A program made the position numbers and the translations under genes. Of a DNA stretch of 64,000 bases, positions 36,501 to 46,400 are shown in pieces. Numbering within the stretch: position 1 is the stretch's first letter; the number at the start of each line of letters is the position of its first letter. Source of the DNA: an uncultured Vicinamibacterales bacterium (GTDB taxonomy: Bacteria > Acidobacteriota > Vicinamibacteria > Vicinamibacterales > UBA8438); the NCBI GenBank assembly GCA_958295905.1, contig OY282382.1:5576910-5640909 (forward strand). Reading direction: 5' to 3'. The notes below the pieces were generated by a model. It was not told the DNA's origin, ran no database searches, and saw only the letters and a program-made list of their open reading frames with translations.

Positions 36501-38318
36501 TCAGTCCCGAGCGACGGGGACGAGCCGGGTCTCCCGGCGCTCGCCGTCACGCAAGAAGACGACGGCGGCCGGCTCGTCAGCCTTGAGCAGATCCAGCGCC
36601 CCCATGTAGTCGTAGATGTTGCCCACCGCGACCCCCGCCATCTCGACGATGACGTCGCCCCCCTGCAGGCCGGCCCGCTCGGCCGGCCCCCCGGCCATGA
36701 CCCCCGAGAGCCGCAACCCCTCGATTTCGGCCCCGTAGTCGGGGATGGTGCCGGTGGAGATCCGCGTCATCGCCCGCCCGGGCTGCGCGGTCCGCTGCAC
36801 CGCCACGTAGTCCGGCGGCGCCGGCTCGGCGATCAGGCGCGCCGCCACCTCCGCGCCGTAGCGGGCGATCCGATCGAGGTCGGGAAAGTTGATGGCGGCG
36901 GTATCGTCGCTCGGCCGGTGGTAGTCCTCGTGGCTGCCGGTGAACAACGCGAGGCTCGGCACGTCGGCCCCGATGAAGCTGATCGAGTCCGTCGGCAGGT
37001 AGGGGTCGCTGACCCGCTGGAGATCGAATCCGAACGCGGCGTTCACCTCGTCCACCAAGTCGGGCCAGACGCCGCTGCTTCCCAACCCCTGCGCGGTCAG
37101 CGCGTTGTTCCGCATGCGCCCGACCATGTCGAAGTTCACGTACGCGGCCACCTCGCTCATCGGCACGGCTCCGTGGGCCACGAAGTCCTGCGAGCCCAGC
37201 AGGCCGATCTCCTCGCCGGACCAGAAGCCCAGCACGACGCCGCGCGCGCGCTCCCGACCCGCCAGCACGGCCCCCGCCGCGAGTACCGCGGCCACCCCCG
37301 ACGCGTTGTCGTCGGCCCCGTTGTGGACCTCGCCGGCCGCGTCGGCTCCGGCCAGCGAACCGCTCTCACCATGCCCCAAATGGTCGTAGTGGGCGCCCAG
37401 CGCGACGTACGGCTTCTCCGCCGGATTCGCCACCGTCGGCGGCAGATAGCCGACGACGTTGTAGCCGGTCCGCCGCTCGCGGCTGACCCGCGCGTCGATC
37501 GTCACCTCGACGGGAATCTCGAAGCCGGCCACGTGGGGGTTCCCGGCGTCGAGCTCCCGCTGCGCCTCCTCGAAGGTCCGGTTCGGCACCCGCTCGAACA
37601 GCGCCTCGACGACCCCGCCGGTCACGCTGACCGCCGCGATGCCCGAATCGGCGACGGCGGCGTCCGCGGTCATCCGAATCAGCCGGCCGGCTCCGGGCGA
37701 ACGGGGACCGGTCACCACCACCATGCCCCGCGCCCCCCGACGGCGCAGCTCGGCCGCCTTGAACCGGAGACCCGCGTAGCGCGAGAACAGCGCGCGCAGA
37801 TCGCCCTCGCTGTCCTCCGGAAAGTACCGAAGCACCAGCACGATCTTGTCGGCGACGTCAAGGGTCGCATAGCTGTCGTAGCTGAATCCGTCGGTCTCGG
37901 GTATCACCAGCCCGTAGCCCGCGAACACCAGGGGCCCGCTCGCCGTCGCCGACTCCGAGAACGAGAGCCCGCGCACCGAGTCGGCATAGTCCCATTGCCG
38001 GCCGTCCGCGGTCTCGAGCCGCAGGGTGCTCCCGCCGTCGCGGGCCGAGCCGGTGTACTCGAACGGCAGGCGGAAATCGCCGAGGCCCGGCAACGGCGAC
38101 GCCCCGATGGCCTCCAGCTCGGCGATGATGTGATCGGCGGCCTGCCGGATGCCCGCGCTGCCGGTGAACCGCCCCTCCAACGCATCCGAGGCCAGGAGCT
38201 CCACATTGGCCCGGATCGACGACGGCTCCCTGTCCGTCCCGGACTGGGCGAACGCCCCGCCCGACCCGACGGCCAGCACCGCGAGACTCACGACGACGAC
38301 GGGTGCCACCTTGGTCAT
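36501..38318 (-). CDS. M28-family aminopeptidase with PA and PDZ domains
   Basis: 605 residues. It has a signal peptide (VVVVSLAVLAVGSGGAFAQ) and an inserted PA-like domain (~140-300). The zinc peptidase domain carries the co-catalytic ligands: GAHYDHLG (His), HNGADDNASG (bridging Asp), FWSGEEIGLLGS (catalytic Glu and ligand), NFDMVGR (Asp) and GSHEDYHRPSDD (His). A C-terminal PDZ domain follows (SGVMAGGPAERAGLQGGDVIVEMAGVAV). It is a periplasmic or secreted exopeptidase removing N-terminal residues. The PDZ domain may position substrate or partners. ATG 38318 is chosen at the signal peptide. Confidence 0.93.
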   Translation of the reverse strand: MTKVAPVVVVSLAVLAVGSGGAFAQSGTDREPSSIRANVELLASDALEGRFTGSAGIRQAADHIIAELEAIGASPLPGLGDFRLPFEYTGSARDGGSTLRLETADGRQWDYADSVRGLSFSESATASGPLVFAGYGLVIPETDGFSYDSYATLDVADKIVLVLRYFPEDSEGDLRALFSRYAGLRFKAAELRRRGARGMVVVTGPRSPGAGRLIRMTADAAVADSGIAAVSVTGGVVEALFERVPNRTFEEAQRELDAGNPHVAGFEIPVEVTIDARVSRERRTGYNVVGYLPPTVANPAEKPYVALGAHYDHLGHGESGSLAGADAAGEVHNGADDNASGVAAVLAAGAVLAGRERARGVVLGFWSGEEIGLLGSQDFVAHGAVPMSEVAAYVNFDMVGRMRNNALTAQGLGSSGVWPDLVDEVNAAFGFDLQRVSDPYLPTDSISFIGADVPSLALFTGSHEDYHRPSDDTAAINFPDLDRIARYGAEVAARLIAEPAPPDYVAVQRTAQPGRAMTRISTGTIPDYGAEIEGLRLSGVMAGGPAERAGLQGGDVIVEMAGVAVGNIYDYMGALDLLKADEPAAVVFLRDGERRETRLVPVARD

Positions 38319-38543
38319 TGATCTACCTTGGCTCTTCCGCTGCCACGGGCGCCGCCGGCGCCCCCACGAACATGGTCCAATCCGCGCGTCCCCGCTTCGA
38401 TGCCCGCGCAGGCCCGGATCGTAGCGAACCGAAGCCCGGCGCCTGTCCCGGCGCCCAGCCGGCAACTCGTCGGAACAGCTCTACTTCCACCTCTCGGCGT
38501 ACCGCCGGTCCTTTCAAGGCCGGCATCCATCGGCGATCCGGAG

Positions 38544-38760
38544 CTAATGGGTGTCACCAGGAGTATTGAGAACTGCACCAAGCGGCAAGCCCAAGAGTGT
38601 CGCCAGCGGCTCAGTTGCATTATATCGGCGTCGGAGCCCCGGCCGTTTGAGCGTGCGGCGCCAGTTGATCCAGTCGTCGTCGTCCCGGGGCGGGAAGCTC
38701 CTCGGCCGTGACGGGCTCGATCGAGGTGAGTTCCCCGATGATCCCGCCACCCCTTCACGA
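38544..38760 (-). pseudogene. Possible N-terminal remnant of a PQQ-dependent dehydrogenase
   Basis: In one frame this reads ELTSIEPVTAEELPAP. In another, directly after, it reads PRDDDDWINWRRTLKRPG. Together they resemble the mature start of PQQ-dependent alcohol dehydrogenases ('VT.E.L..P...DW...RRT'). The frames do not join and no propeller follows, so at most this is a short relic. The remaining gap to 38319 holds nothing recognisable. Confidence 0.3.
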
Positions 38761-38765
38761 AGCTC

Positions 38766-39731
38766 TCAGCGCTGCGCCCCCGCGGCGATGACGGCGCTGC
38801 GCGCCGCCGCGTTCGCCGCCGTCAGACCGCCGTTCGCGCCGCCGAAGTTGAAGATCCGGTACCCCTGCTCCATCCGGAGGGCGGCGTTCGCGGGCGTGAC
38901 GGTGCCTCCGCAGGCGAGGGCGCGCGTCCGGCAGACGGCCAGGAGCTGCTCGAAGGCGGCCGCCACCTCGGGGTCGTCGGGGCCCTCCGCGCCGTAGGAC
39001 GAGCTGAGGTCGCTGCCCGCGCCCAGATAAAAGCCGCCGACACCGGGCACCCGGGCGATGGCGTCGGCGTTCTCCACGCCCTCCCGCGTCTCGATCATCG
39101 CCCAGAAGAGCAGATCGCCCTGCGGATTGAGGGGCCAGAGGTCGGCGCGGTGCCGGCACTCGGCGCGCCCGATGCCCCAGAACGGGCATTGCAGGGTGCC
39201 CCGCACGCCCGGCGGGTTCGGGATGGCCGACGACCGGAACTGCCGGGGACGCATCGTCCGTACGATGTTCTCCGCCTGCTCGGGGGTCTCGATGTTGTTG
39301 ACGAGTATGCCCATCAGGCCGATGTCGAGCGCGTGCTTGACCATCCACAACGTTTGCTCGCGCCCGTAGGGCGGGAAGCGCGCAAACACCGGCGGGTGCG
39401 CCTGCGCGTTCCCCCGCGCGAGGATGCCGGCCTTGTCGCCGGCGACCAGGAACGCCACGAAGTGCTCGAGCGCCTCGAACCGCATCGGGTTGTGTTCCAT
39501 GTCGACATACACGTAGTCGATGCTCGGGTCGCCCGCCAGGGCCCGCGCGTTCTGCAGCGACAAGTCGGCAGTGCTGACACCGAACACGTGCCTGCCCTGC
39601 GCGAGCTTCTCGACCACCGGATTCAGGTGGAGGTAGGACTCCTGGGCCGACGGAACGGAGACGAAAAGGACGGCGATGACGATGCCCGCCGCCGGAAGCG
39701 GTCCGGCGGGACGGTGATGAGATGGCGCCAT
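38766..39731 (-). CDS. HpcH/HpaI aldolase-family protein with a signal peptide
   Basis: 321 residues. A hydrophobic N-terminus (GPLPAAGIVIAVLFVSVPSAQ) resembles a Sec signal or anchor, which is unusual because class II HpcH/HpaI aldolases are normally cytoplasmic. The barrel motifs are DYVYVDMEHNPMRFEAL, GILVNNIETPEQAENIV, AMIETREGVENADAIARV (metal-binding Glu) and GFYLGAGSDLSSSYG (Asp). It would cleave or form 2-keto-3-hydroxy acids with pyruvate as one partner; the true substrate is unknown. It stands alone, next to M28 peptidase but 450 bp from it. Confidence 0.85.
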   Translation of the reverse strand: MAPSHHRPAGPLPAAGIVIAVLFVSVPSAQESYLHLNPVVEKLAQGRHVFGVSTADLSLQNARALAGDPSIDYVYVDMEHNPMRFEALEHFVAFLVAGDKAGILARGNAQAHPPVFARFPPYGREQTLWMVKHALDIGLMGILVNNIETPEQAENIVRTMRPRQFRSSAIPNPPGVRGTLQCPFWGIGRAECRHRADLWPLNPQGDLLFWAMIETREGVENADAIARVPGVGGFYLGAGSDLSSSYGAEGPDDPEVAAAFEQLLAVCRTRALACGGTVTPANAALRMEQGYRIFNFGGANGGLTAANAAARSAVIAAGAQR

Positions 39732-40611
39732 TGGAGACCTCCTGGAAGTCTGGCGAAACCGAAACGAAGGACCCGCGCGAACGACCGCAACAATGGCGGG
39801 CCCGGCCGGAAACCGTCTGGGCCGGAACCCCCGTAGTCTACATGCCCGCATCGCCGAGCAACCCGATATCGGTCGCTGCGCCGGGCGCTGGCCGGCGCGC
39901 AAGACGCGCTGGCCGAGCAGATCGACCGCACCACCGCCGCGCTGGCCGGCGACGCCACGTCGTCCCGGCGCGACGCCGCGGCGCAGACGGAGATCCGCCG
40001 CCGCAACCGCCTCGACCCGCCGCCATGTCCGGCCGTGGAGATCGACACCGACCTGCGGGGGGCGATCGACGTCGGTCCGCCCGCCCGCCGCGTGGGCGGT
40101 CCGAGCGCGACGCCATGGACCCGCGGGCGGGCCGGGCCCCGCAGAAGGGGCGGAACGGGTCGACGCGGACACGCCCGTCCGCGGGCGCGGACCCGGTCGG
40201 CGCCGCGAATCCGCCGCCGCCCCGCTCGACGACCATCCACGTGCGCCGTGGTACGCTGCCGAACGAGGCCGCCGGGCGGAGCGGGCGGGACGAGCAGGCG
40301 AAGAACGCCCGACCCGCCGGATCTCGATCCCAGGCGCGCCATGCGGGGCCCAGTGCTGAGGCGCGGGTCGGACGTGATCAACGCCATGAAGCTGCTCGAA
40401 CCCGATCTCCGGGACAACCATGCGCGACGTATGGCGATGCGCCGGCGGCGGTTGACGATCGATCTTGCACACAGGATAATACCTGCATGAAAACCATAAT
40501 GATAAATGTATCCGAACTAGTGTTCGAGCTGACGGAGATATAGATATAGACCGGTGCCACGCCGCGGCGTCCCGTTGCGGAAATTGCGGTCGGGAGAACA
40601 CAGGCGTTCCG
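39732..40611. other. 880-bp gap at the left border of the defence island
   Basis: No gene is supported. One plus-strand stretch (nt ~39876-40080) reads like degenerate coding sequence (ALAGAQDALAEQIDRTTAAL) but has no start or recognisable family. The last ~110 bp (40460-40560) turn abruptly AT-rich (ATAATGATAAATGTATCC, GATATAGATATAG). This probably marks the junction of the island with the chromosome and could hold the promoter of the AAA-DUF4276 pair. Confidence 0.4.
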
Positions 40612-41814
40612 ATGACGACCATTCAATCGCTCCGTCTCGACGGCCTGCTGTCGTTCGCCCCCGGCTCGGAGGCGTTCGATCTCGGTGCGCTGAACGTGCT
40701 GATCGGGGCGAACGGGTCGGGCAAGTCGAACGTGGTCGAGGCGCTGGAGCTGCTGCGTTCGACGCCGTTCGATTTCGCCGAGGCGATTCGCGACGGCGGC
40801 GGCCCGCTGGAGTGGCTGTGGAAGGGGAACCCGCCGAGTCGACGCGCGACGATGGACGTCGTGCTCGAAGCGGAGACGCCGGCCGGCCGGCCGTTGCGCT
40901 ACCGCATCGAGTTCACGGCGGTGCAGAACCGCGTCGAAGTGTTGGACGAAGCAATAGAGAACACCGAACCGGCACCGGGAGAGAAGGACGTCTACTTCTA
41001 CTACCGTTTCCAGCGCGGGCAGCCGGTGATCAACGTGCGGGAGCTGGGCACCGACGGCGGCGCTCCCGTATCCGAGCGACCGCGGCGGTATCTCCGCCGC
41101 GAAACCCTGCCCGCCGATCAATCCGTTCTTGCCCATTACCGAGACTCAGACCTGTATCCCGAAGTCACGTGGGTCGGCAAGCGCTTCGCAGGCATGCAGA
41201 CGTTCCGCGAATGGACGTTCGGCCGCTATGCGTCGTTGCGCCGGCCGCAGTGGGCCGATCTGCCGGAAGACCGCCTGCTGCCCGATGCGAAGAACCTCGC
41301 GATGATGCTGAACCGAATCCAGCATCGGGACGGGCGGCGGTTCGACGATCTGCTGAAACGTTTCTTCCCCCGCTTCGAGCGGATGACGACGCTGGTCTCC
41401 GGCGGAACCGTGCAGTTCTACCTGCACGAAGCGGGCTTCTCGTCCCCGATTCCGCCGACCCGCCTGTCCGACGGCACGATCCGGTTCGTGGCCGTGCTGG
41501 CGATCCTGCTGTCCCCGTCGCCGCCGCCGCTCGTCTGCATCGAAGAGCCCGAGCTGGGCTTGCACCCCGACGCGGTGGCGCTGCTGGCCGAATTGCTGGT
41601 GGAGGCGTCCGAACGCATGCAGATCGTGGTCACGACCCATTCCGACGCGCTGGTGTCGGCGTTGACCGGCCAGCCGGACGCCGTCATCGCCTGCGAGCGG
41701 CCCGGCGCGGGAACGGAGCTTCGGCGTCTCGACCCCGAGAAGCTCGCCGACTGGCTGGAGCAGTACCAACTCGGCGACCTCTGGCGGATGGGCGAACTGG
41801 GGGCGAACCCGTGA
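40612..41814 (+). CDS. AAA_21/OLD-type ABC ATPase of a two-gene defence module
   Basis: 400 residues. Walker A GANGSGKS (residues 32-39) in the usual 'LNVLIGANGSGKSNVVEAL' setting. Late motifs are LSDGTIRFVAVLAILL (signature), PLVCIEEPELGLHPD (Walker B, ~307-321) and VTTHSDALVSAL (His switch). There is no TOPRIM domain in the same chain. The next gene starts inside its stop codon (GTGA) and encodes a DUF4276 protein, so the two work together. The arrangement resembles other anti-phage ATPase-plus-effector pairs in which the ATPase senses infection and releases the partner. The specific trigger is unknown. Confidence 0.88.
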   Translation: MTTIQSLRLDGLLSFAPGSEAFDLGALNVLIGANGSGKSNVVEALELLRSTPFDFAEAIRDGGGPLEWLWKGNPPSRRATMDVVLEAETPAGRPLRYRIEFTAVQNRVEVLDEAIENTEPAPGEKDVYFYYRFQRGQPVINVRELGTDGGAPVSERPRRYLRRETLPADQSVLAHYRDSDLYPEVTWVGKRFAGMQTFREWTFGRYASLRRPQWADLPEDRLLPDAKNLAMMLNRIQHRDGRRFDDLLKRFFPRFERMTTLVSGGTVQFYLHEAGFSSPIPPTRLSDGTIRFVAVLAILLSPSPPPLVCIEEPELGLHPDAVALLAELLVEASERMQIVVTTHSDALVSALTGQPDAVIACERPGAGTELRRLDPEKLADWLEQYQLGDLWRMGELGANP

Positions 41815-42425
41815 GCGGCGTGGCGATCTACATGGAGGGCGGCGGCCTGGGGAAGGGAAGTCGATCGGCGTTGCGCCTGGGCATGGACGGATTCCTGCGG
41901 CGGCTCAAGGCCGCGGCGAGGGCGAAGGCGTGGCGGTGGCGACTCGTCTGCTGCGGTCCGCGCGGCGCGGCCTTACGCGGTTTCCGGAACGCCGTCAGGA
42001 GGGGTAACGACGCGGTGACGTTACTGCTGGTCGACGCCGAGGGGCCGGTGAGCAGGCCGCCGGGTGAGCACCTGCGCGATCGAGACGGATGGGATCTCGG
42101 TTTCGCCGACGACCACGCGGTCCATCTCATGGTGCAAACGATGGAGACCTGGATAGTCGCGGACTCGGCGGCGCTGGCCGCGTATTACGGGCAGGGTTTC
42201 AACAAGGGCGCACTGTCGAACAGGACGAATCTCGAGGACGAGCCCAAGGCCGCCGTCGAGCGCGCGCTGAATCGGGCGACGGAGCACTCCCGGAAAGGCC
42301 GCTATCACAAGATCCGGCACGCATCCGCTCTGCTGCAACAGATCGATGCCGAGCGCGCGCGGGAGAGATGCCCGCATTGCTGGCGACTCTTCAACGTAGT
42401 GGAGCGGATGATCGACGCCGCGTAG
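41811..42425 (+). CDS. DUF4276 protein, putative TOPRIM-like effector
   Basis: 204 residues beginning at GTG 41811, overlapping the ATPase stop by 4 nt. It opens with the DUF4276 hallmark AIYMEGGG. Then come LLLVDAEGPV (~65-75) and HLMVQTMETWIVADSAALAAYYG, and a C-terminal Cys pair (RCPHCWRLFN). The acidic residues E (EGGG) and D/E (LVDAE) are placed like those of TOPRIM nucleases, so a nuclease effector is plausible but inferred. Proteins of this family usually sit next to an AAA_21 ATPase, as here. Confidence 0.85.
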   Translation: MSGVAIYMEGGGLGKGSRSALRLGMDGFLRRLKAAARAKAWRWRLVCCGPRGAALRGFRNAVRRGNDAVTLLLVDAEGPVSRPPGEHLRDRDGWDLGFADDHAVHLMVQTMETWIVADSAALAAYYGQGFNKGALSNRTNLEDEPKAAVERALNRATEHSRKGRYHKIRHASALLQQIDAERARERCPHCWRLFNVVERMIDAA

Positions 42426-42449
42426 CGCCAGCCGCGTACCCGGCTGGCG
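42426..42449 (+). terminator. Hairpin directly after the DUF4276 stop
   Basis: CGCCAGCCG and CGGCTGGCG form a perfect 9-bp stem with a 6-nt loop, starting the base after the TAG. There is no T-run. It may separate the AAA-DUF4276 module from the following operon. Confidence 0.45.
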
Positions 42450-42570
42450 ACGCTCCGGAGGACTTCGATGACCAGACAGTTGACCGCGATCATTGAAGCC
42501 GTCGTGGGTGTCACCGACCTGACAGATGGGTCGTGATCGCACCGCTTGAGTAGCTAGTTGAGATTCTATC

Positions 42571-43482
42571 GTGTCCAACAAATTACCTCCTCACTTTGTG
42601 CAACTTGTTTGGGACGCTGCCCACAAGTCCTTTTGGCGAAAGCGAGCACTACAAGATTTCTTGCGTCGCTGCGGAATTCAAGAATCATTCATTGCCACTT
42701 GGACTGAAGACGAGACCAAAAGAGATTTCCTGAACCGACTCTTCCCTCGTATGGAGCGATCTAACAGTGGCAGGCAAACGATTTGTCATCTCGCCAATGC
42801 ATTGTCTGAGCAGCATTCCTTTCCGGATCTCGAAGGTTGGGATGAATCCCTCAGAATGAAGGAGGATGCGAAACGGGCGGTATCTGCCTTGAAGTCATAT
42901 CTTGCGAAGAAAGCGAACGAATCGGCGCAGGAGCAGTCTATTGCTCAAGCGCGCCGTCGTTCGGAAGACCTACGAATTCAGCAGATCCGGCGACAACAAG
43001 ATCTCGGCAAGCTGTCCGCTCTTCTTGATGCGCTTGCGTCTCGACAGGGGACGCGCGAAGGCGGAAGTGCCTTCGAGGAATGGTTTTTTGACCTTATTTA
43101 TTACTTTGAGCTTCCACATAGGCGCCCATATAAGACTGACGGCCGTGAAATAGACGGATCGATCACTATCGGAGACACGACATACCTCGTTGAGTTGAAG
43201 TTCAAAAAAACACCGGTTGGGGCACCTGATGTTGATATTTTCCGTCAGAAGGTCGAAAACAAGGCAGATAACACCATGGGGATCATGGTCAGCATGTCGG
43301 GCTATACGGAACCGGGGATGAAGTCGGCATCGGGTCATAAGTCCCCGATTCTTCTTCTGGATTTCAATCATATATATGCAGTCCTTCGTGGAGTGCTGAA
43401 AATGGACGAACTTGTCGGGCGTGTGCGTCAGCATGCGTCGCAGACTGGCCGTGCGTTCTTTCGTCTGGATGAGTTGGAATAG
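42571..43482 (+). CDS. PD-(D/E)XK nuclease-domain protein, low-GC gene
   Basis: 303 residues starting at GTG. The C-terminal half has a PD-(D/E)XK core: GSAFEEWFFDLIYYF, then REIDGSITI (Asp ~193) and TTYLVELKFKK (Glu ~207, Lys ~209), followed by IFRQKVENKADNTMGIMVS. The N-terminal half is helical (a coiled coil near 100-150). The domain is related to Mrr/restriction-type nucleases. The gene is visibly richer in A and T and uses codons unlike its G+C-rich neighbours, so it was acquired recently or separately. It ends 5 nt before the methylase gene, suggesting a nuclease-methylase pair, but its own substrate specificity is unknown. Confidence 0.8.
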   Translation: MSNKLPPHFVQLVWDAAHKSFWRKRALQDFLRRCGIQESFIATWTEDETKRDFLNRLFPRMERSNSGRQTICHLANALSEQHSFPDLEGWDESLRMKEDAKRAVSALKSYLAKKANESAQEQSIAQARRRSEDLRIQQIRRQQDLGKLSALLDALASRQGTREGGSAFEEWFFDLIYYFELPHRRPYKTDGREIDGSITIGDTTYLVELKFKKTPVGAPDVDIFRQKVENKADNTMGIMVSMSGYTEPGMKSASGHKSPILLLDFNHIYAVLRGVLKMDELVGRVRQHASQTGRAFFRLDELE

Positions 43483-43487
43483 CATTC

Positions 43488-46400
43488 ATGAACGATGTTC
43501 TGCCCCCCAACCTGCGGGCGCTCCTCGCCAGGTCCGTTCAGGCGGCGCGCCGGGACGCCGAGGCGGGCACCCGCCGGGCGCTCGACGCGCTGGCGGTGGG
43601 CGGCCGCGACCCGCACCCGGGGATGGCACCCGACGTGCAGGCGCTGCGGTGCCGGCTGCGCGCCCACGGCCGGCAGCGCGGCGACCGACGCGACCCGCGG
43701 GTGGCGACGCAGGAGATCGGGCGTCTCACCGCCGAGGTCGCCTGCGAGCACTGGCACCGGATGCTGTTCGCGCGCTTCCTGGCAGAGAACGCGCTGCTGA
43801 TCGAGCCGGCGGCGGGCGTCGCCGTGTCGCTGGCCGAGTGCGAGGAGCTGGCCCGCGAGCAGGGGGCGGACCCGTGGGCGCTGGCCGGCCGGTTCGCGGA
43901 GCGGATGCTGCCGCGGATCTTCCGGTCCGACGACCCGGCGCTGGCGGTGACGCTGGCGCCGGAGACGCGGCAGGCGCTGGAGCGGCGGGTGGAGTCGCTG
44001 CCGACGGCGGTGTTCACGGCGGGCGACGCGCTCGGCTGGCCCTACCAGTTCTGGCAGGCGGAGCGGAAGGACGCGGTCAACCGGAGCGGCGCGAAGATCG
44101 GCGCGGACGAGCTGCCGGCGGTGACGCAGCTCTTCACCGAGCCGTACATGGTCGGCTTCCTCCTGCACATCACCCTCGGCGCGTGGCGCGCCGGCCGGTT
44201 GCTGGCCTCGCGGCCGGACCTGGCAGCGGCAGCGCGGGACGAGGCGGCGCTGCGGCGGGCGGTGCGCCCGGAGGCGGCGGGCGGCTACGACTTCGCCTGG
44301 CTGCGCTTCGTCCGCGACGCGCGGGACGGCGACGCGGACGAACGCCCCGCCGGGCCGTGGCGTCCCGCCGCCGGCACCTTCGAAAGGTGGCTGCGGCGGG
44401 CGGCGGAACTGCGCATCCTCGACCCCTGCTGCGGCAGCGGGCACTTCCTGGTGGAGGCGTTCGAACTGCTGGTCCGCCTGCGGATGGACGAGGAGCGCAT
44501 CGCCCTCGACGATGCCATCCGCGCCGTGCTGCGGGACAACCTGTTCGGGCTGGAGATCCACCCCCGCTGCACGCAAATCGCCGCCTTCAACTTGGCGCTG
44601 GCGGCGTGGCGACTCGCCGGCCGGCCGATCGAGTTGCCGCCGCTCAACCTCGTCTGCGCGAGGCTGGCGCCGCACGCGGCGCTCGAGGAGTGGATCGCGC
44701 TGGCCGAGGACGCCGCCGCCGCGGGCGGGATGCCGGCCGAGCGCAACCTGTTCGGCGTCGACGACACGCTGCTCTGCGGGCCGCTGCGCAACAGTCTGAC
44801 CGCGCTGCACGACCTGTTTACGCAGGCACCGGAGCTCGGCTCGCTGATCGACCCGCGCGCCGCCGAGGGCCGGGTCTTCCAGGCGGACTTCGAATCGACG
44901 CGCAAGACCCTCGCCGCCGCGCTCGCCCGCGAGCGGGGCAGCGACGAGACGGCCGAACGGAGCGTCGCCGCCCAGGGGATGGCGCGCGCGGCGGAGCTGC
45001 TGGCCGAGCGGTACACGCTCGTGGTCACCAACGTGCCGTACCTCGCCAGCGGCAAGCAGTCCGACGTGCTCAAGACCTTCGCCGCCGGCCGACACGCCGA
45101 CGCGAAGGCCGACCTGGCGACCCTCTTCGTGTCGCGCAGCTTCGACTGGCTCGCCCCGCACGGCACGCAGGCGATGGTGACGCCGCAGAACTGGCTCTCT
45201 TTGCCCAGATACCAGAAGCTGCGCGAGCGGCTGCTGCAGGAGCGGACGTGGAATCTGGTGGCGCGGCTGGGCCCCGGCGCGTTCGAGACGATCGGCGGCC
45301 ACGTGGTGAACGCCGCGCTGAACGTGCTGTCCGCCGACCCGACAGCGGCGGGATGGCGGATGGCGGGGATCGACGTGTCCGCCCCGCGCAACCAGCGGCC
45401 GATCCAGGCGGGCGTCCCGTTCGATTTGCCCCATTGGCAACAGGTCGCCGCCGACCCCAACGGTCTCCCTGAGCCCTACACCGCCGACCCCACCCAGTGG
45501 ATTTTCCACGGCCACCCATGCGGCAGCGTCGTCTGGGACGAGAAAGCGAAGCGGACCGCGCATGGCCCGTTGCGGACCGATCCCACGGTGCTCCAGATCG
45601 CCGTCGCACGGCTGGCCGGCTACCGCTGGCCGGCCGAGCGCGACCCGGAGATGCGTCTCGCCGGCGAGATGCGGACCTGGGTCGAACGCTGCCGCGCGCT
45701 GGACGAGTTTGCCGACCCCGACGGCATCGTCTGCCTTCCGCCGGTCGCCAGAGAGCCGGCCGCCGCCGACCGGCTGCGCCGGCTGCTCGCCGCGGCGTAC
45801 GGCGCGGACTGGTCCGCGGCGACGGAACGGCGGCTGCTCGCGGCGGCGGCGGGCGACGCCCGGCCCGCCGATTCCCTCGAAGCGTGGCTGCATGACCACT
45901 TCTTCGCCGAGCACTGCAAGCAGTTCCACCACCGCCCGTTCGTCTGGCACGTCTGGGACGGGCACCGCGACGGCTTCGGCGCGCTGGTGCACTACCACTG
46001 CTTCGCCGGCCCCGACGGCGCGGACCGCCGCAAGCTCGAAGCACTGGCGTACAGTTACCTCGGCGACTGGATCGCCCGCCAAGAGGCCGATCAACGCGAC
46101 GGCAAGGAGGGCGCCGACGGCCGCCTCGCCGCCGCCCTCGACCTCCAACAGCAGCTCGAACGCATCCTGGAAGGCGAGCCACCCTGCGATCTGTTTGTCC
46201 GCTGGAAGCCGCTCGCCGCGCAGCCGATCGGCTGGACGCCGGACCTGAACGACGGCGTCCGGGTCAATCTCCGTCCGTTCCTGTCGGCCGAGCTCGCCCG
46301 CGGCGGTCGCGCCGGTGCCGGCATCCTGCGCTGGAAGCCCAACGCCGCCTGGGGCAAGGACCGCGGAAAGGAACCCGCGAGCCTGCGGCCCCGTGAGGAG

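Noticed and set aside
39793..40490. Plus-strand open frames between the aldolase and the AAA-DUF4276 pair
   Set aside because: Composition is Arg/Pro/Ala-rich, with no ribosome binding site or family match; left as a gap with possibly degenerate coding sequence.
42426..42449. Intrinsic terminator with T-run after DUF4276
   Set aside because: The stem is perfect, but the bases after it are GC-rich, so the hairpin is listed only as terminator-like.
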